From NCBI RefSeq assembly GCF_019510245.1, contig NZ_JAEKKT010000204.1, positions 1-63,097 of the forward strand: a stretch of DNA of 63,097 bases, in the 5' to 3' direction. Below are positions 25,351-33,726 of the stretch, one piece after another. The notes beneath the pieces are model-generated. The model did not search any database, was not told where the DNA came from, and saw only the letters and a program-made list of their open reading frames with translations. A program made the position numbers and the translations under genes. Position 1 is the first letter of the stretch; the number at the start of each line of letters is the position of its first letter. This DNA comes from Streptomyces sp. (GTDB taxonomy: Bacteria; Actinomycetota; Actinomycetes; Streptomycetales; Streptomycetaceae).

Positions 25351-25445
25351 GTGTTTCCCGGACCGGTGGGTGCTCATGGAGCCGGAGTACGACGACGGCC
25401 CCAGCGCTCGTCACGAGTGCCGGGGCCGTCGGGAACGTTCGTGCG

Positions 25446-25865
25446 TCAGACGGCCGCCGCGCAGTCCGGGCACAGGCCGCGGTACGTCACCTCGACGTCG
25501 GAGACCGTGAAGCCGAACCGCTCCGAGGCGGGGAGATCCGCCATCGGATTGCCGGTCGGGTGGACGTCGCGGATGGAGCCGCAGCGGGCGCAGACCAGGT
25601 GGTGGTGCGGCCGGTGCGCGTTCGGGTCGTACCGCTTGGCGCGCTTGTCCGTCGAGACCTCGATGACCTCACCGAGCGAGACCAGCTCACCCAGTGTGTT
25701 GTAGACCGTCGCCCGGGAGATCTCGGGCAGCTTGGCCACAGCTCTGGCGTGGACCTCGTCGGCCGTCAGATGGACGTGCTCGCCGTCGAGTACCTCGGCC
25801 ACGACGCGTCGCTGCGCGGTCATGCGCCATCCGCGTCCACGCAGCCGTTCCAGAAGGTCACTCAT
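25446..25865 (-). CDS. Fur-family (PerR/CatR-like) regulator
   Basis: A 139-residue metal-dependent repressor. The winged helix covers residues 1-80 (recognition helix about ISRATVYNTLGELV), and the dimer domain carries the histidine run HRPHHHLVC, the zinc pair CARC and a second pair CPDC near the C terminus. These fit peroxide- or metal-sensing Fur members. ATG 25865 has no clear Shine-Dalgarno, and TAGGCT seven bases upstream could be a -10 of a leaderless transcript. A perfect inverted repeat lies 66 bases upstream. No catalase gene adjoins it here. Confidence 0.9.
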   Translation of the reverse strand: MSDLLERLRGRGWRMTAQRRVVAEVLDGEHVHLTADEVHARAVAKLPEISRATVYNTLGELVSLGEVIEVSTDKRAKRYDPNAHRPHHHLVCARCGSIRDVHPTGNPMADLPASERFGFTVSDVEVTYRGLCPDCAAAV

Positions 25866-25930
25866 GGCATTCAGCCTAACAGCAGGGATCCCTTTTTCCG
25901 AACAGGTGTGACTTTGGAACCCTGCTTGAC

Positions 25931-25945
25931 TTGGACTGAGTCCAA
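25931..25945. promoter_or_regulatory. Candidate Fur-family operator
   Basis: TTGGACT-G-AGTCCAA is a perfect 7-1-7 inverted repeat, the geometry used by Fur/PerR-type repressors, in the 141-base gap upstream of the Fur-family gene. Autoregulation is the simplest reading. Confidence 0.65.
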
Positions 25946-26006
25946 TATCGGATGGTGGCCGACCACTGGAACGGCGAGTGCGACCGGTTCGGCGCGCCCG
26001 GAGGTG

Positions 26007-26399
26007 CTAGACGGGTTCCGGTGCGCGGGCCGGGGCCCAGCAGCGGATGATGTCGCGGACCGAGACGATGCCGGCCGGTTCGCCGCCGTCCAGGACGATC
26101 AGATGACGGAAGCCGCCGTGGGCCATCGCCCGGGCCGCCTCCTCCAGTGTCCAGGTCGGGGTGGCGAACACGACGTCGTTGGTGGTGTGGGCGTGGATGG
26201 GCTCCGTGTCGGGGTTCTGGCCGAGGCCCACGGAGTTGAGGATGTCGCGTTCGGTGAGGATCCCGATGCCGCCGGCGTCCGGGTCGTGGACGATCGCCGC
26301 GCCCACGCGGCGCGCGGACATCAGGGCGGCTGCCTGGCGGAGGGTGTGGGCGGGGCCGACGGTGAGAACCACGGTGCTCATGGCGTCACGGACGAGCAT
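26007..26399 (-). CDS. Two-CBS-domain protein
   Basis: A 130-residue protein consisting of a tandem CBS pair (about 2-60 and 68-125), with the usual V-x-x-A-x-x-x-M and GIVSVRDI motifs. Stand-alone CBS pairs bind adenine nucleotides and regulate partners. I chose ATG 26399 because AGGAGG sits 11 bases before it; the upstream GTG at 26411 overlaps that Shine-Dalgarno and is rejected. It lies upstream of the Fur gene on the same strand. The partner is unknown. Confidence 0.85.
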   Translation of the reverse strand: MLVRDAMSTVVLTVGPAHTLRQAAALMSARRVGAAIVHDPDAGGIGILTERDILNSVGLGQNPDTEPIHAHTTNDVVFATPTWTLEEAARAMAHGGFRHLIVLDGGEPAGIVSVRDIIRCWAPARAPEPV

Positions 26400-26441
26400 G
26401 GAAGGTGCCACCTCCTAGGGAATCGCCGGGATAGTTCAGCG

Positions 26442-26457
26442 ATTCACAAATTCACAA
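26442..26457 (-). promoter_or_regulatory. Direct repeat in the CBS-gene promoter region
   Basis: ATTCACAA occurs twice head to tail in an unusually A+T-rich stretch 43 bases upstream of the CBS-protein start. On the coding strand it reads TTGTGAAT twice; TTGTGA could be a -35 with TATCCC 18 bases downstream as the -10. Confidence 0.35.
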
Positions 26458-26591
26458 GTGGGGGTCCTCTCAGGGTTGCAGGTAAAGCGCGGGTCAACAA
26501 GGGGGTGCGTGCAGCCAATTGAGGGCGCACGCGCTCATATGTGAGGGGTGGAGTGAGTCCGTTTGGGCTCGTTGTGCCGCAGAAGGCCGTT

Positions 26592-27392
26592 TCAGTAACG
26601 CTGGCTGAGGTACGACAGCAGCTCGTCGTGGAGCAGGCCGTTGGACGCGGCCGCGTTGCCGCTGTGCGGGCCCGGACGGCCGTCGAGGCCGGTGAAGGCG
26701 CCGCCCGCCTCCGTCACCACGATCGCGTTGGCCGCCATGTCCCACAGGGACAGCTCCGGCTCGGCGCAGATGTCCACGGATCCCTCGGCGACCATCATGT
26801 ACGGCCAGAAGTCGCCGTACGCGCGCGTGCGCCACACCTCGCGGGTGAGGTCCAGGAAGCCGTTCAGCTGCCCGCGCTCCTCCCAGCCGCTGAGCGAGGA
26901 GTACGCGAAGGAGGCGTCGGCCAGCTTCGAGACCCGGGAGACGTGCAGGCGGGTCGCCGAGGACAGGCTGCGGCCGGTGAAGGCGCCGTGGCCCTTCGCG
27001 GCCCACCAGCGGCGGCCGAGCGCGGGCGCCGAGACCACGCCGACGACCGGCTGGTAGCCGCCCTCGGCCGCCTCCGTCAGGGAGATCAGGGTCGCCCAGA
27101 CCGGGACGCCGCGCACGTAGTTCTTGGTGCCGTCGATCGGGTCGACCACCCAGCGGCGCGGACCGGTGCCCTCGATGCCGTACTCCTCGCCGAGGATCGC
27201 GTCCCGCGGGCGGGCGCGCTGCAGCTGGCCGCGGATCAGCTCCTCGGCGGCCTTGTCCGCCTCGCTCACCGGGGTCATGTCCGGCTTGGTCTCGACCTTG
27301 AGGTCGAGGGCCCTGAAGCGGTCCATGGTCACGGCGTCGGCCGCGTCCGCGAGCACGTGGGCGAGGCGCAGGTCATCGAGGTAGTCCGGCAT
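26592..27392 (-). CDS. hisN: Histidinol-phosphatase, inositol-monophosphatase type
   Basis: A 266-residue Mg2+-dependent phosphatase of the IMPase fold. The metal motifs EEYG (about residue 70), DPIDGTKNYVRG (about 86-97) and LSLWDMAANAIVV (about 215) are in order. The actinobacterial member with this sequence character is HisN, which converts L-histidinol phosphate to L-histidinol in histidine synthesis; acting on other sugar phosphates is a lesser possibility. ATG 27392 is the start; an upstream frame is antisense to the TetR gene. Confidence 0.88.
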   Translation of the reverse strand: MPDYLDDLRLAHVLADAADAVTMDRFRALDLKVETKPDMTPVSEADKAAEELIRGQLQRARPRDAILGEEYGIEGTGPRRWVVDPIDGTKNYVRGVPVWATLISLTEAAEGGYQPVVGVVSAPALGRRWWAAKGHGAFTGRSLSSATRLHVSRVSKLADASFAYSSLSGWEERGQLNGFLDLTREVWRTRAYGDFWPYMMVAEGSVDICAEPELSLWDMAANAIVVTEAGGAFTGLDGRPGPHSGNAAASNGLLHDELLSYLSQRY

Positions 27393-27612
27393 GTGGCGAA
27401 CGGTATCTGCCGGGGCGGGCGCGGGGCTACCAAGGGGAGCCGGGCGATACCGGCAAGTGATCCGGCGGTGACCTCTGTTGGGCTGCGGTACGCCTGTGGC
27501 GCGCCCGCGCGTGTTGGCCGAAGGGCGCCCCCCGGTGCCTTCGCGAACCCTTGACAGTCGATTCGTGCGCGTCAAATCTGGGCGCAGAGTCGCTCGCCCC
27601 AGGGAGGCGATG

Positions 27613-28215
27613 ATGCCTGCTGCCCGGGAATCCCTTCTGGACGCCGCGTACGCGGCGCTTGCGCGCCGTCCGTGGGCTGCCGTGCGGATGGTCGACGTGG
27701 CGGCGGCGGCCGGAGTGTCCCGGCAGACGCTGTACAACGAGTTCGGCAGCAAGGAAGGCCTGGCGAGGGCACTGGTGCGCCGGGAGGCCGACGGGTATCT
27801 CGCGGGTGTGGAACGGGCGTTGGGGAGCCATGCCGAGGTGCGGGAGCGCCTGACGGCGACGGCCGAGTGGATGGCGGTGGCGGCTCGGGAGAACGTGCTG
27901 GTACGGGCGATGCTCACGGGGTGCTGGAGCGAGCGGCTGCCGTCGCCGGCGCTGTCCGCGGTGCCGTCCTCTTCGGCGGTGCCGGCGCAGCGGAGGGCGG
28001 ACGGGCCGTTGCCCTCGCCCGGGGACTTCGTGCAGATCGTGCGGGACCGGGCGGTGGCGGTGCTTTCGGGAGCGGGGGCCGGGAAGGGGAACGGCGAGCT
28101 GGCCCGGTCGTGCGAGCTGGTGGTGCGGCTCGCGTTGTCGTGTGTCTCGGCGCCGCCGGGGGAGGGTGGGGTGGCGGAGCTGGTGCGGGGGGCGCTTTAC
28201 CGGCAGCCGGTATGA
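27613..28215 (+). CDS. TetR-family transcriptional regulator
   Basis: A 200-residue one-component repressor. The N-terminal HTH is clear (VDVAAAAGVSRQTLYNEFGS, about 27-46); the ligand domain is Ala/Val-rich with a low-complexity Ser/Pro loop near 115-135. Two ATGs are adjacent (27610, 27613); the second has better spacing from GGGAGG. It is convergent with the SMR transporter gene and divergent from hisN. The ligand and operator are not recognisable. Confidence 0.87.
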   Translation: MPAARESLLDAAYAALARRPWAAVRMVDVAAAAGVSRQTLYNEFGSKEGLARALVRREADGYLAGVERALGSHAEVRERLTATAEWMAVAARENVLVRAMLTGCWSERLPSPALSAVPSSSAVPAQRRADGPLPSPGDFVQIVRDRAVAVLSGAGAGKGNGELARSCELVVRLALSCVSAPPGEGGVAELVRGALYRQPV

Positions 28216-28257
28216 GGGAGGGGCGGGGTGGTGCGGGGTGTGGGTCGGCTGCGGGTG

Positions 28258-28345
28258 CGTGGGGGCTGGTCGCGCGGTTCCTCCCCCAGCCTTCGGCCGG
28301 GGTACCCCCAGCGCCCCTTTGGGGCGCGTTTCAGTGAGCCGAGCC
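28258..28345. repeat. Dispersed palindromic repeat, long form
   Basis: TCGCGCGGTTCCTCCCCC, then CAGCCTTCGGCCGGGG and a GCGCCCCTTTGGGGCGC hairpin, between the convergent TetR and SMR genes. The same element occurs inverted at 59607-59700, and a short form lacking the middle block is at 38905-38955 and 56285-56350. The closing hairpin may also act as a terminator. Confidence 0.7.
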
Positions 28346-28654
28346 TGAGAGCTGGAGGCCGATCACGCCTGCGATCACCAGGCTGATGGAGATGATCTTC
28401 AGGGTGGAGACGAGGTCGCCCAGGAAGACCATGCCGTAGATCGCCGTGCCCGCCGCGCCGATGCCGGTCCAGACCGCGTAGGCCGGACCCACGTCCAGTT
28501 TCTTCAGGGACAGGGTCAGGAGGCCGAAGCTGCCCAGCGCGAAGGAGGCGAAGGCTATCGTCGGCCATAGTCGGGTGAACCCGTGGGAGAGCTTGAGGCA
28601 CACGGCGAACCCGGTCTCCAGGATCCCGGCCACGATCACCAGCAGCCACGCCAT
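28331..28654 (-). CDS. sugE: SMR transporter of the SugE/Gdx (guanidinium exporter) type
   Basis: A 107-residue, four-helix small multidrug resistance protein. The essential glutamate is E13 in the first helix, and the segments LKLSHGFTRLWP and AYAVWTGIGA closely follow SugE/Gdx rather than EmrE. Gdx proteins export guanidinium with proton antiport; general databases often label them quaternary ammonium efflux pumps. I looked for a guanidine riboswitch in front of it and did not see one. The ATG follows GGGAGGA. Confidence 0.9.
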   Translation of the reverse strand: MAWLLVIVAGILETGFAVCLKLSHGFTRLWPTIAFASFALGSFGLLTLSLKKLDVGPAYAVWTGIGAAGTAIYGMVFLGDLVSTLKIISISLVIAGVIGLQLSGSAH

Positions 28655-28730
28655 GTGCTGTCCTCCCGTATGTCCAGCTCGGTGCGATTATGCACTTACC
28701 GAACTCCGGTCATGACAAACACCCCGGTGG

Positions 28731-29741
28731 TCAGTCGCCTTCCTTGCGGTCCCGGGTCGCCAGCAGCCGCCGCAGTGAGTAGAGGCGGGCCGGGTCCGCG
28801 TGCCCCTCGGCGACCCACTCGTCCAGCGCGCAGTCCGGCTCGTCGTGGCTGCACGCGCGCGGGCAGTCCGCGGTGCCGGGCTCCAGGTCGGGGAACGCGT
28901 GGATCACGCGCGAGGGGTCGACGTGGGCCAGGCCGAAGGAACGGACGCCCGGGGTGTCGACGACCCAGCCCCCGTCGTCGGCCAGGGGGAGGGCCAGTGC
29001 GGAGGTCGTGGTGTGCCGGCCGCGGCCGGTCACCGCGTTGACGTGCCCGGTCGTACGACGGCGGTCCGTCGGTACCAGCGCGTTCACCAGCGTGGTCTTG
29101 CCGACGCCCGAGTGGCCGACGAACGCCGTGATCTTGCCGTCGAGGTGTTCCTGGACCCGGCGGGCGGCTTCCCCCGCCGCCAGCTCCTCGCGGCTCGTGA
29201 CCACGTACGGGATCTCCAGGTCGCCGTACAGCTCCAGGAGCTCGTCCGGCGGTGCCAGGTCCGACTTGGTCATGACCAGCAGGGGCGTGAGGCCGCCGTC
29301 GTAGGCCGCCACCAGGCAGCGGTCGATCAGGCGGGGGCGGGGCTCGGGGTCGGCCAGGGCGGTGACGATCGCCAGCTGGTCGGCGTTGGCGACGACCACG
29401 CGCTCGAACGGGTCGTCGTCGTCGGCGGTGCGCCGGAGCACGGACGAGCGGTCCTCGATGCGCACGATCCGGGCGAGGGTGTCCTTCTTGCCGGACAGGT
29501 CGCCGACCAGAGCCACCCGGTCGCCGACCACCGCGGCCTTGCGGCCCAGCTCACGGGCCTTCATCGCGAAGATCGTACGGTCCTCGACCAGACAGGTCAG
29601 CCGGCCCCGGTCGACGGTGAGGACCATCCCCTCGGCCGCGTCCTCGTGCTTCGGGCGGATGTTGGTCCGCGGCCGGTTGCCCTTGCGGTTGGGGCGGGCG
29701 CGGATGTCGTCCTCGTCGGTGTGCTTGCCGTAGCGGCGCAT
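28731..29741 (-). CDS. rsgA: Ribosome small-subunit-dependent GTPase RsgA
   Basis: A 336-residue circularly permuted GTPase that helps mature the 30S subunit. A basic N terminus and an OB fold come first, then the GTPase motifs in permuted order: G4 MTKSD, G1 GHSGVGKTTL, G2-like RGRHTTT and G3 DTPG, and a C-terminal zinc domain (CPRACSHDEPDC). ATG 29741 lies 10 bases after the aroA stop with GTAGGAG between, so aroA-rsgA is an operon. Confidence 0.94.
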   Translation of the reverse strand: MRRYGKHTDEDDIRARPNRKGNRPRTNIRPKHEDAAEGMVLTVDRGRLTCLVEDRTIFAMKARELGRKAAVVGDRVALVGDLSGKKDTLARIVRIEDRSSVLRRTADDDDPFERVVVANADQLAIVTALADPEPRPRLIDRCLVAAYDGGLTPLLVMTKSDLAPPDELLELYGDLEIPYVVTSREELAAGEAARRVQEHLDGKITAFVGHSGVGKTTLVNALVPTDRRRTTGHVNAVTGRGRHTTTSALALPLADDGGWVVDTPGVRSFGLAHVDPSRVIHAFPDLEPGTADCPRACSHDEPDCALDEWVAEGHADPARLYSLRRLLATRDRKEGD

Positions 29742-29751
29742 GGTGTAGCTC

Positions 29752-31080
29752 CTACGCCCCGTCGCTCCCGAGCATCCCGGTCCACAGGTCGGGGAAGTCC
29801 GGCAGCGTCTTCGCCGTCGTCGCCACGTTCTCGATCTGCACGTCGGCCACGGCGAGGCCGATGATCGCGCCGGCCGTCGCCATGCGGTGGTCGTCGTAGG
29901 TGTGGAAGACGCCGCCGTGCAGCCTGCGCGGGCGGATGCGCAGGCCGTCGGCGGTCTCGGTGACGTCGCCGCCGAGCTCGTTGATCTCCTTGGTGAGCGC
30001 GGCCAGCCGGTCCGTCTCGTGCAGCCGCAGGTGGGCGACCCCGCGCAGGGTGGAGGGGGTGTCCGCGAGGGCTGCGACCGCCGCGATGCCGGGGGTGAGC
30101 TCACCGACGTCACCCAGGTCCACGTCGATGCCGTGGATCCGGCCCGAGCCGGTGAACTCCAGGCCGTACTCGGTCAGTTCGCAGGAACCGCCCATCTCGG
30201 TGAAGATCTCGCGCAGCCGGTCACCCGGCTGGGTGGTCCGGGACGGCCAGTCCGGGATCACGACCCGGCCGCCCGTCACCAGGGCCGCGGCGAGGAAGGG
30301 CTGGGCGTTGGAGAGGTCCGGCTCGACCGTCAGGTCGCGGCCCAGCAGGGCGCCGGGCGTGACCCGCCAGACGTTCGGCTCGCCGCCCGACTCGGGGGTG
30401 TCCACCTGTGCGCCGACCGCCCGCAGCATGTCCACCGTCATGCGGATGTGCGGGAGGGAGGGGAGGGTCGCGCCGGTGTGGCGGACCTCCACGCCCTGGT
30501 TGAAGCGCGGGGCGGACAGGAGGAGGGCCGACACGAACTGGGAGGAGGACGAGGCGTCGATGGAGACCGGGCCGCCGTCCAGGGCGCCGCTGCCGTGGAC
30601 GGTGAGGGGGAGCGCGCCGCGGCCGTCGTCGTCGATGCGGGCGCCCAGGGCGCGCAGGGCGTCGATCACGCCGTGCAGGGGGCGTTCGTACGAACGGCGG
30701 TCGCCGTCGAAGCGGATGTCGCCTGCGGCGAGGGTGGCGACGGGCGGGAGGAAGCGCATCACCGTGCCGGCGTTGCCGACGTCGACGGTGGCGGGGCCGC
30801 GGAGCCCCGCGGGGAGCACCCGCCAGGCCTCGCCGGAGCCGTCGGGGCCGACGCCCTCGTCGATGCCGACGCCCATCGCGCGCAGGGCGCCGGCCATCAG
30901 CAGGGTGTCGCGGGAGCGGAGGGGGCGGCGCAGCCAGCCGGGTTCGGAGGCGAGGGCGGCGAGGACGAGGGCGCGGTTGGTGACCGACTTGGACCCGGGC
31001 ACGTGAACCGTCGCGTCGACGGCTCCGCGCGCGTGGGGTGCGGGCCAGAGGGCGGTTGGTGCGGTGGGGTTTGCGGCCAT
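29752..31080 (-). CDS. aroA: 3-Phosphoshikimate 1-carboxyvinyltransferase (EPSP synthase)
   Basis: A 442-residue enzyme of the shikimate pathway that joins PEP to shikimate 3-phosphate. The PEP-binding GNAGTVMRFLPP motif, the N-terminal SKSVTNRALVLAAL signature and the C-terminal YDDHRMATAGAI segment are all intact. The glycine of GNAGT is unaltered. It is the first gene of the aroA-rsgA pair and is followed upstream (minus strand) by a 176-base gap to the M50 peptidase gene. Confidence 0.96.
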   Translation of the reverse strand: MAANPTAPTALWPAPHARGAVDATVHVPGSKSVTNRALVLAALASEPGWLRRPLRSRDTLLMAGALRAMGVGIDEGVGPDGSGEAWRVLPAGLRGPATVDVGNAGTVMRFLPPVATLAAGDIRFDGDRRSYERPLHGVIDALRALGARIDDDGRGALPLTVHGSGALDGGPVSIDASSSSQFVSALLLSAPRFNQGVEVRHTGATLPSLPHIRMTVDMLRAVGAQVDTPESGGEPNVWRVTPGALLGRDLTVEPDLSNAQPFLAAALVTGGRVVIPDWPSRTTQPGDRLREIFTEMGGSCELTEYGLEFTGSGRIHGIDVDLGDVGELTPGIAAVAALADTPSTLRGVAHLRLHETDRLAALTKEINELGGDVTETADGLRIRPRRLHGGVFHTYDDHRMATAGAIIGLAVADVQIENVATTAKTLPDFPDLWTGMLGSDGA

Positions 31081-31256
31081 GGGGTCACTTTAGTGGCAGG
31101 GGGCGGTGACGGCCGGTGGGCGGGGGCGGCGTCGCTTTGCGGGGAGGCCGGGCGGGGGCGGGGCGGGGGCGGCGCCGCTTCGTGGGGAGGCCAGTGGGCG
31201 GGTGCGGCGCCGTGCCCCTCAGGTCGGCTGTCGTCCTGTCGGTTGCGATGTGCTGC

Positions 31257-31979
31257 TCACATGCCGAGCAGCCACCTGCCCCCGCCGATCAGCGAGCACA
31301 GGGACACCGTGTGGAAGAGGAACAGCCATACGCCCGCCGGGAGATGGGCCAGCCTCGACAGCTGGTCCGCGTCCGAGTCGCCCGCGCCGCCCCGGGAGCG
31401 CTTCGCCTGGAGCTCGAAGGCCGGGCGGACTCCGCCGAGCAGGAGGAACCACACCACCGCGTACGCGAACGCCGCCTGCACCTGCGGTCCGGCCAGCCAG
31501 GACACCAGCAGGAAGGCGCCACCCGTCAGGAACACCGTCAGGACGCCGTACGCGTTGCGGATCATCACCAGCATCACGACGAGCAGAGCCGTGGCGAGCC
31601 AGAGCAGAAGGGTGATGCGGCCGGCGCCGAGGAGGGCCGCGCCGCCGAGGCCGAGCAGCGGGGGAGCCGTGTAGCCGGCCGCCGCCGTGAGGATCATGCC
31701 GATGCCGTGCGGCTTGCCCCGGCTGAGCGTGAGGCCGCTGGTGTCGGAGTGCAGCCGGATGCCGGTCAGCTGGCGGCCGGTGAGCAGGGCGGTCAGGCCG
31801 TGGCCGCCCTCGTGGGCGATCGTGATGGCGTTGCGGGATATCCGCCACAAGTTGTGCGGGACCACCACAGCGACCGCGGCGGCCAGGGTCGCGAGCACCA
31901 CCCACAGGTCGGGATCGGACTGGGTACCCGTCAGACGGTCCCAGAGGTCGGGCAGCGCGAGGGCGGCGGTGCTCTCCAT
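31257..31979 (-). CDS. M50-family membrane metallopeptidase
   Basis: A 240-residue integral membrane protein with about six helices. The zinc motif is HEGGH near residue 56 in the first helices, and a later asparagine/aspartate-bearing helix (MIRNAYGVLTVFLTGG) could supply the third ligand. Small M50 proteins of this type are site-2-protease-like, but no PDZ domain is present and the substrate is unknown. The ATG at 31979 begins a normal N terminus. Confidence 0.82.
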   Translation of the reverse strand: MESTAALALPDLWDRLTGTQSDPDLWVVLATLAAAVAVVVPHNLWRISRNAITIAHEGGHGLTALLTGRQLTGIRLHSDTSGLTLSRGKPHGIGMILTAAAGYTAPPLLGLGGAALLGAGRITLLLWLATALLVVMLVMIRNAYGVLTVFLTGGAFLLVSWLAGPQVQAAFAYAVVWFLLLGGVRPAFELQAKRSRGGAGDSDADQLSRLAHLPAGVWLFLFHTVSLCSLIGGGRWLLGM

Positions 31980-32084
31980 GGTGCGGTGATTACTCCCTCT
32001 GGTCAGTCCAAAAGGTGTCGGCGCGGAGCGCCGTCGTCGGGGGGTGGTGGTCGGGCGACGGGCGGGCCTGGCAGTGTTGCACGT

Positions 32085-32900
32085 ATGTGCGGACGGTATG
32101 CATCCAGTCGTGGGCCCGAGGATCTCGCAGGAGTCTTTGAAATAGAGAAGTGGGATCCGGAAGAGACCCTGGAGCCCGACTACAACGTGGCCCCGACCAA
32201 GGAGGTCTACGCAGTCCTGGACCGTCCGTTGAAAGACGCCGAGGACCGCCGTCCGGTTCGCCAGCTGCGCAGGCTCAAGTGGGGGCTCGTGCCCTCCTGG
32301 GCCAAAACGCCCGAGGGCGGCGCCCGGATGATCAACGCACGGGCCGAGACCGTGCACGAGAAGCCGTCGTACCGCCGCGCCTTCGCCACCCGCCGGTGCA
32401 TCCTGCCGGCCGACGGCTACTACGAGTGGGTCACCGCCCCCGAGGAGCGGGACCTGGAGGTCGAGGGGAAGAAGAAGCGGCCGCGCAAGCAGCCGTACTT
32501 CGTGCTCCCGGCCGACGGCTCGGTGTTCGCTATGGCCGGGCTGTACGAGTTCTGGCGGGACAGTACGCTGCCCGACGAGCACCCGCTGGCCTGGTGGGCG
32601 ACGTGCTCGGTGATCACCACGGAGGCGGAGACCTCGCCGCTGGCCGTGGCGCCCGCAGAAGGGCCGCGGTCGCTGCACGACATCCATCCCCGGATGCCGC
32701 TGATGCTGACCCCGGACCGCTGGGACGCCTGGCTCGACCCGGCCCGGACCGACGTCGAGGACCTGCGCTCGCTGCTCGCCCCGCCGCCGGAGGGCCTGAT
32801 GCGCGCCTACCCGGTCTCCACGGCCGTCAGCAACGTCCGCAACAACAGCCCGGAGCTGCTGAAGGAGCTGGAGGGGCCCGAAGAAGGCACGCTCTTCTGA
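32085..32900 (+). CDS. SOS response-associated (SRAP/HMCES-YedK) protein
   Basis: A 271-residue SRAP-domain protein that forms a covalent link with abasic sites in single-stranded DNA. The catalytic Cys2 follows the initiator Met (MCGRY). The other active-site residues are in YNVAPT, the glutamate of GYYEW and the histidine of DIHPRMPLML. The first Met must be removed for activity, which the small residue at position 2 allows. The lysine-rich insert at about 127-137 is variable in the family. Confidence 0.93.
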   Translation: MCGRYASSRGPEDLAGVFEIEKWDPEETLEPDYNVAPTKEVYAVLDRPLKDAEDRRPVRQLRRLKWGLVPSWAKTPEGGARMINARAETVHEKPSYRRAFATRRCILPADGYYEWVTAPEERDLEVEGKKKRPRKQPYFVLPADGSVFAMAGLYEFWRDSTLPDEHPLAWWATCSVITTEAETSPLAVAPAEGPRSLHDIHPRMPLMLTPDRWDAWLDPARTDVEDLRSLLAPPPEGLMRAYPVSTAVSNVRNNSPELLKELEGPEEGTLF

Positions 32901-32923
32901 GCGCTCCGCCGGACGTGCGCCGA

Positions 32924-32986
32924 TCTGCCGTCTGCCGTCTGCCGTCTGCCGTCTGCCGTCTGCCGTCTGCCGTCTGCCGTCTGCGG
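32924..32986 (+). repeat. Heptanucleotide tandem repeat (TCTGCCG)
   Basis: Eight perfect copies of TCTGCCG run head to tail from 32924 to 32979, then one imperfect copy (TCTGCGG). It starts 23 bases after the SRAP stop and is non-coding. The following CCGGCAGACGG is the reverse complement of the repeat, so the last copies can fold into a hairpin with it. Confidence 0.95.
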
Positions 32987-33002
32987 GCTGCCGGCAGACG
33001 GC
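32972..33002 (+). terminator. Hairpin formed by the repeat and its complement
   Basis: GCCGTCTGC from the repeat array pairs with GCAGACGGC around a short loop, 70 bases after the SRAP gene. Any upstream copy of the repeat could serve as the left arm. Confidence 0.6.
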
Positions 33003-33088
33003 TCCGGGGCCGTCGTGGCCGGTGGGCGGTGCCGAAGCGCGGCGGATCTCGGCGGACGGGCTCGGCCCTCTGCTTCTAGCCTTCTCAC

Positions 33089-33721
33089 GTGACCACAGCG
33101 AAGATCGTCGGTACGGAGGCGGGAGACGCCCGCATCACCTGGTACGAGGCAGAGCGGGCGCGGCTGGTGCTGGCCGTCGGCCATGGGGCGGGCGGGGGCG
33201 TGGAGGCGCGGGATCTGCAGGCGGTCGCCGCGGTCCTTCCCGGCCACGGTGTGACCGTCGCGCTCGTCGAGCAGCCCTGGCGGGTCGCCGGGAAGAAGCT
33301 CGCGCCCGCGCCGAGGACGCTCGACGTCGGTTGGCGCGGGGTGTGGCCCGCGCTCGCCGCGCCGGGGCTGCCGGTGGTGTCCGGCGGGCGCAGCGCCGGG
33401 GCCCGGGTCGCCTGCCGTACGGCGGCCGAGCTGGGGGCGGTCGGCGTCCTCGCCCTCGGCTTTCCGCTGCACCCGCCGGGGAAGCCGGAGAAGTCCCGGG
33501 CCGGGGAGCTGCTCGGGGCCGGCGTGCCCACGCTCGTCGTACAGGGCGGGAACGACCCGTTCGGGAAGCCGGCCGAGTTCCCGGACGGGGAGTACGAACT
33601 CGTCGAGGTGCCCTACGCGGATCACGGGTTCGCCGTACCCAAAAAGGCGGAGATCGGCCCGGAACAGGCAGTGACCATCATCACGGACGCGGTCGCCGCA
33701 TGGACCGCGTCCCTCGGGTGA
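33089..33721 (+). CDS. Alpha/beta-hydrolase (KANL3/Tex30-like)
   Basis: A 210-residue single-domain hydrolase. The nucleophile elbow is GGRSAGA (serine near residue 109), the acid is probably the aspartate in GGNDPFG and the histidine is in YADHGF. The oxyanion stretch GHGAGGG is near residue 32. This matches the small KANL3/Tex30-like family annotated as dienelactone-hydrolase-related; the natural substrate is unknown. GTG 33089 is the start. It directly precedes the sigR promoter. Confidence 0.87.
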   Translation: MTTAKIVGTEAGDARITWYEAERARLVLAVGHGAGGGVEARDLQAVAAVLPGHGVTVALVEQPWRVAGKKLAPAPRTLDVGWRGVWPALAAPGLPVVSGGRSAGARVACRTAAELGAVGVLALGFPLHPPGKPEKSRAGELLGAGVPTLVVQGGNDPFGKPAEFPDGEYELVEVPYADHGFAVPKKAEIGPEQAVTIITDAVAAWTASLG

Positions 33722-33726
33722 CACCC

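Noticed and set aside
26400..26411. GTG 26411 as the start of the CBS protein
   Set aside because: It overlaps the AGGAGG that serves ATG 26399.
28655..28730. Guanidine riboswitch before the SMR gene
   Set aside because: I could not find the paired ACGR hairpins of the mini-ykkC class or the core of the other guanidine classes.
32924..32986. CRISPR array
   Set aside because: The unit is seven bases with no spacers and there are no cas genes.
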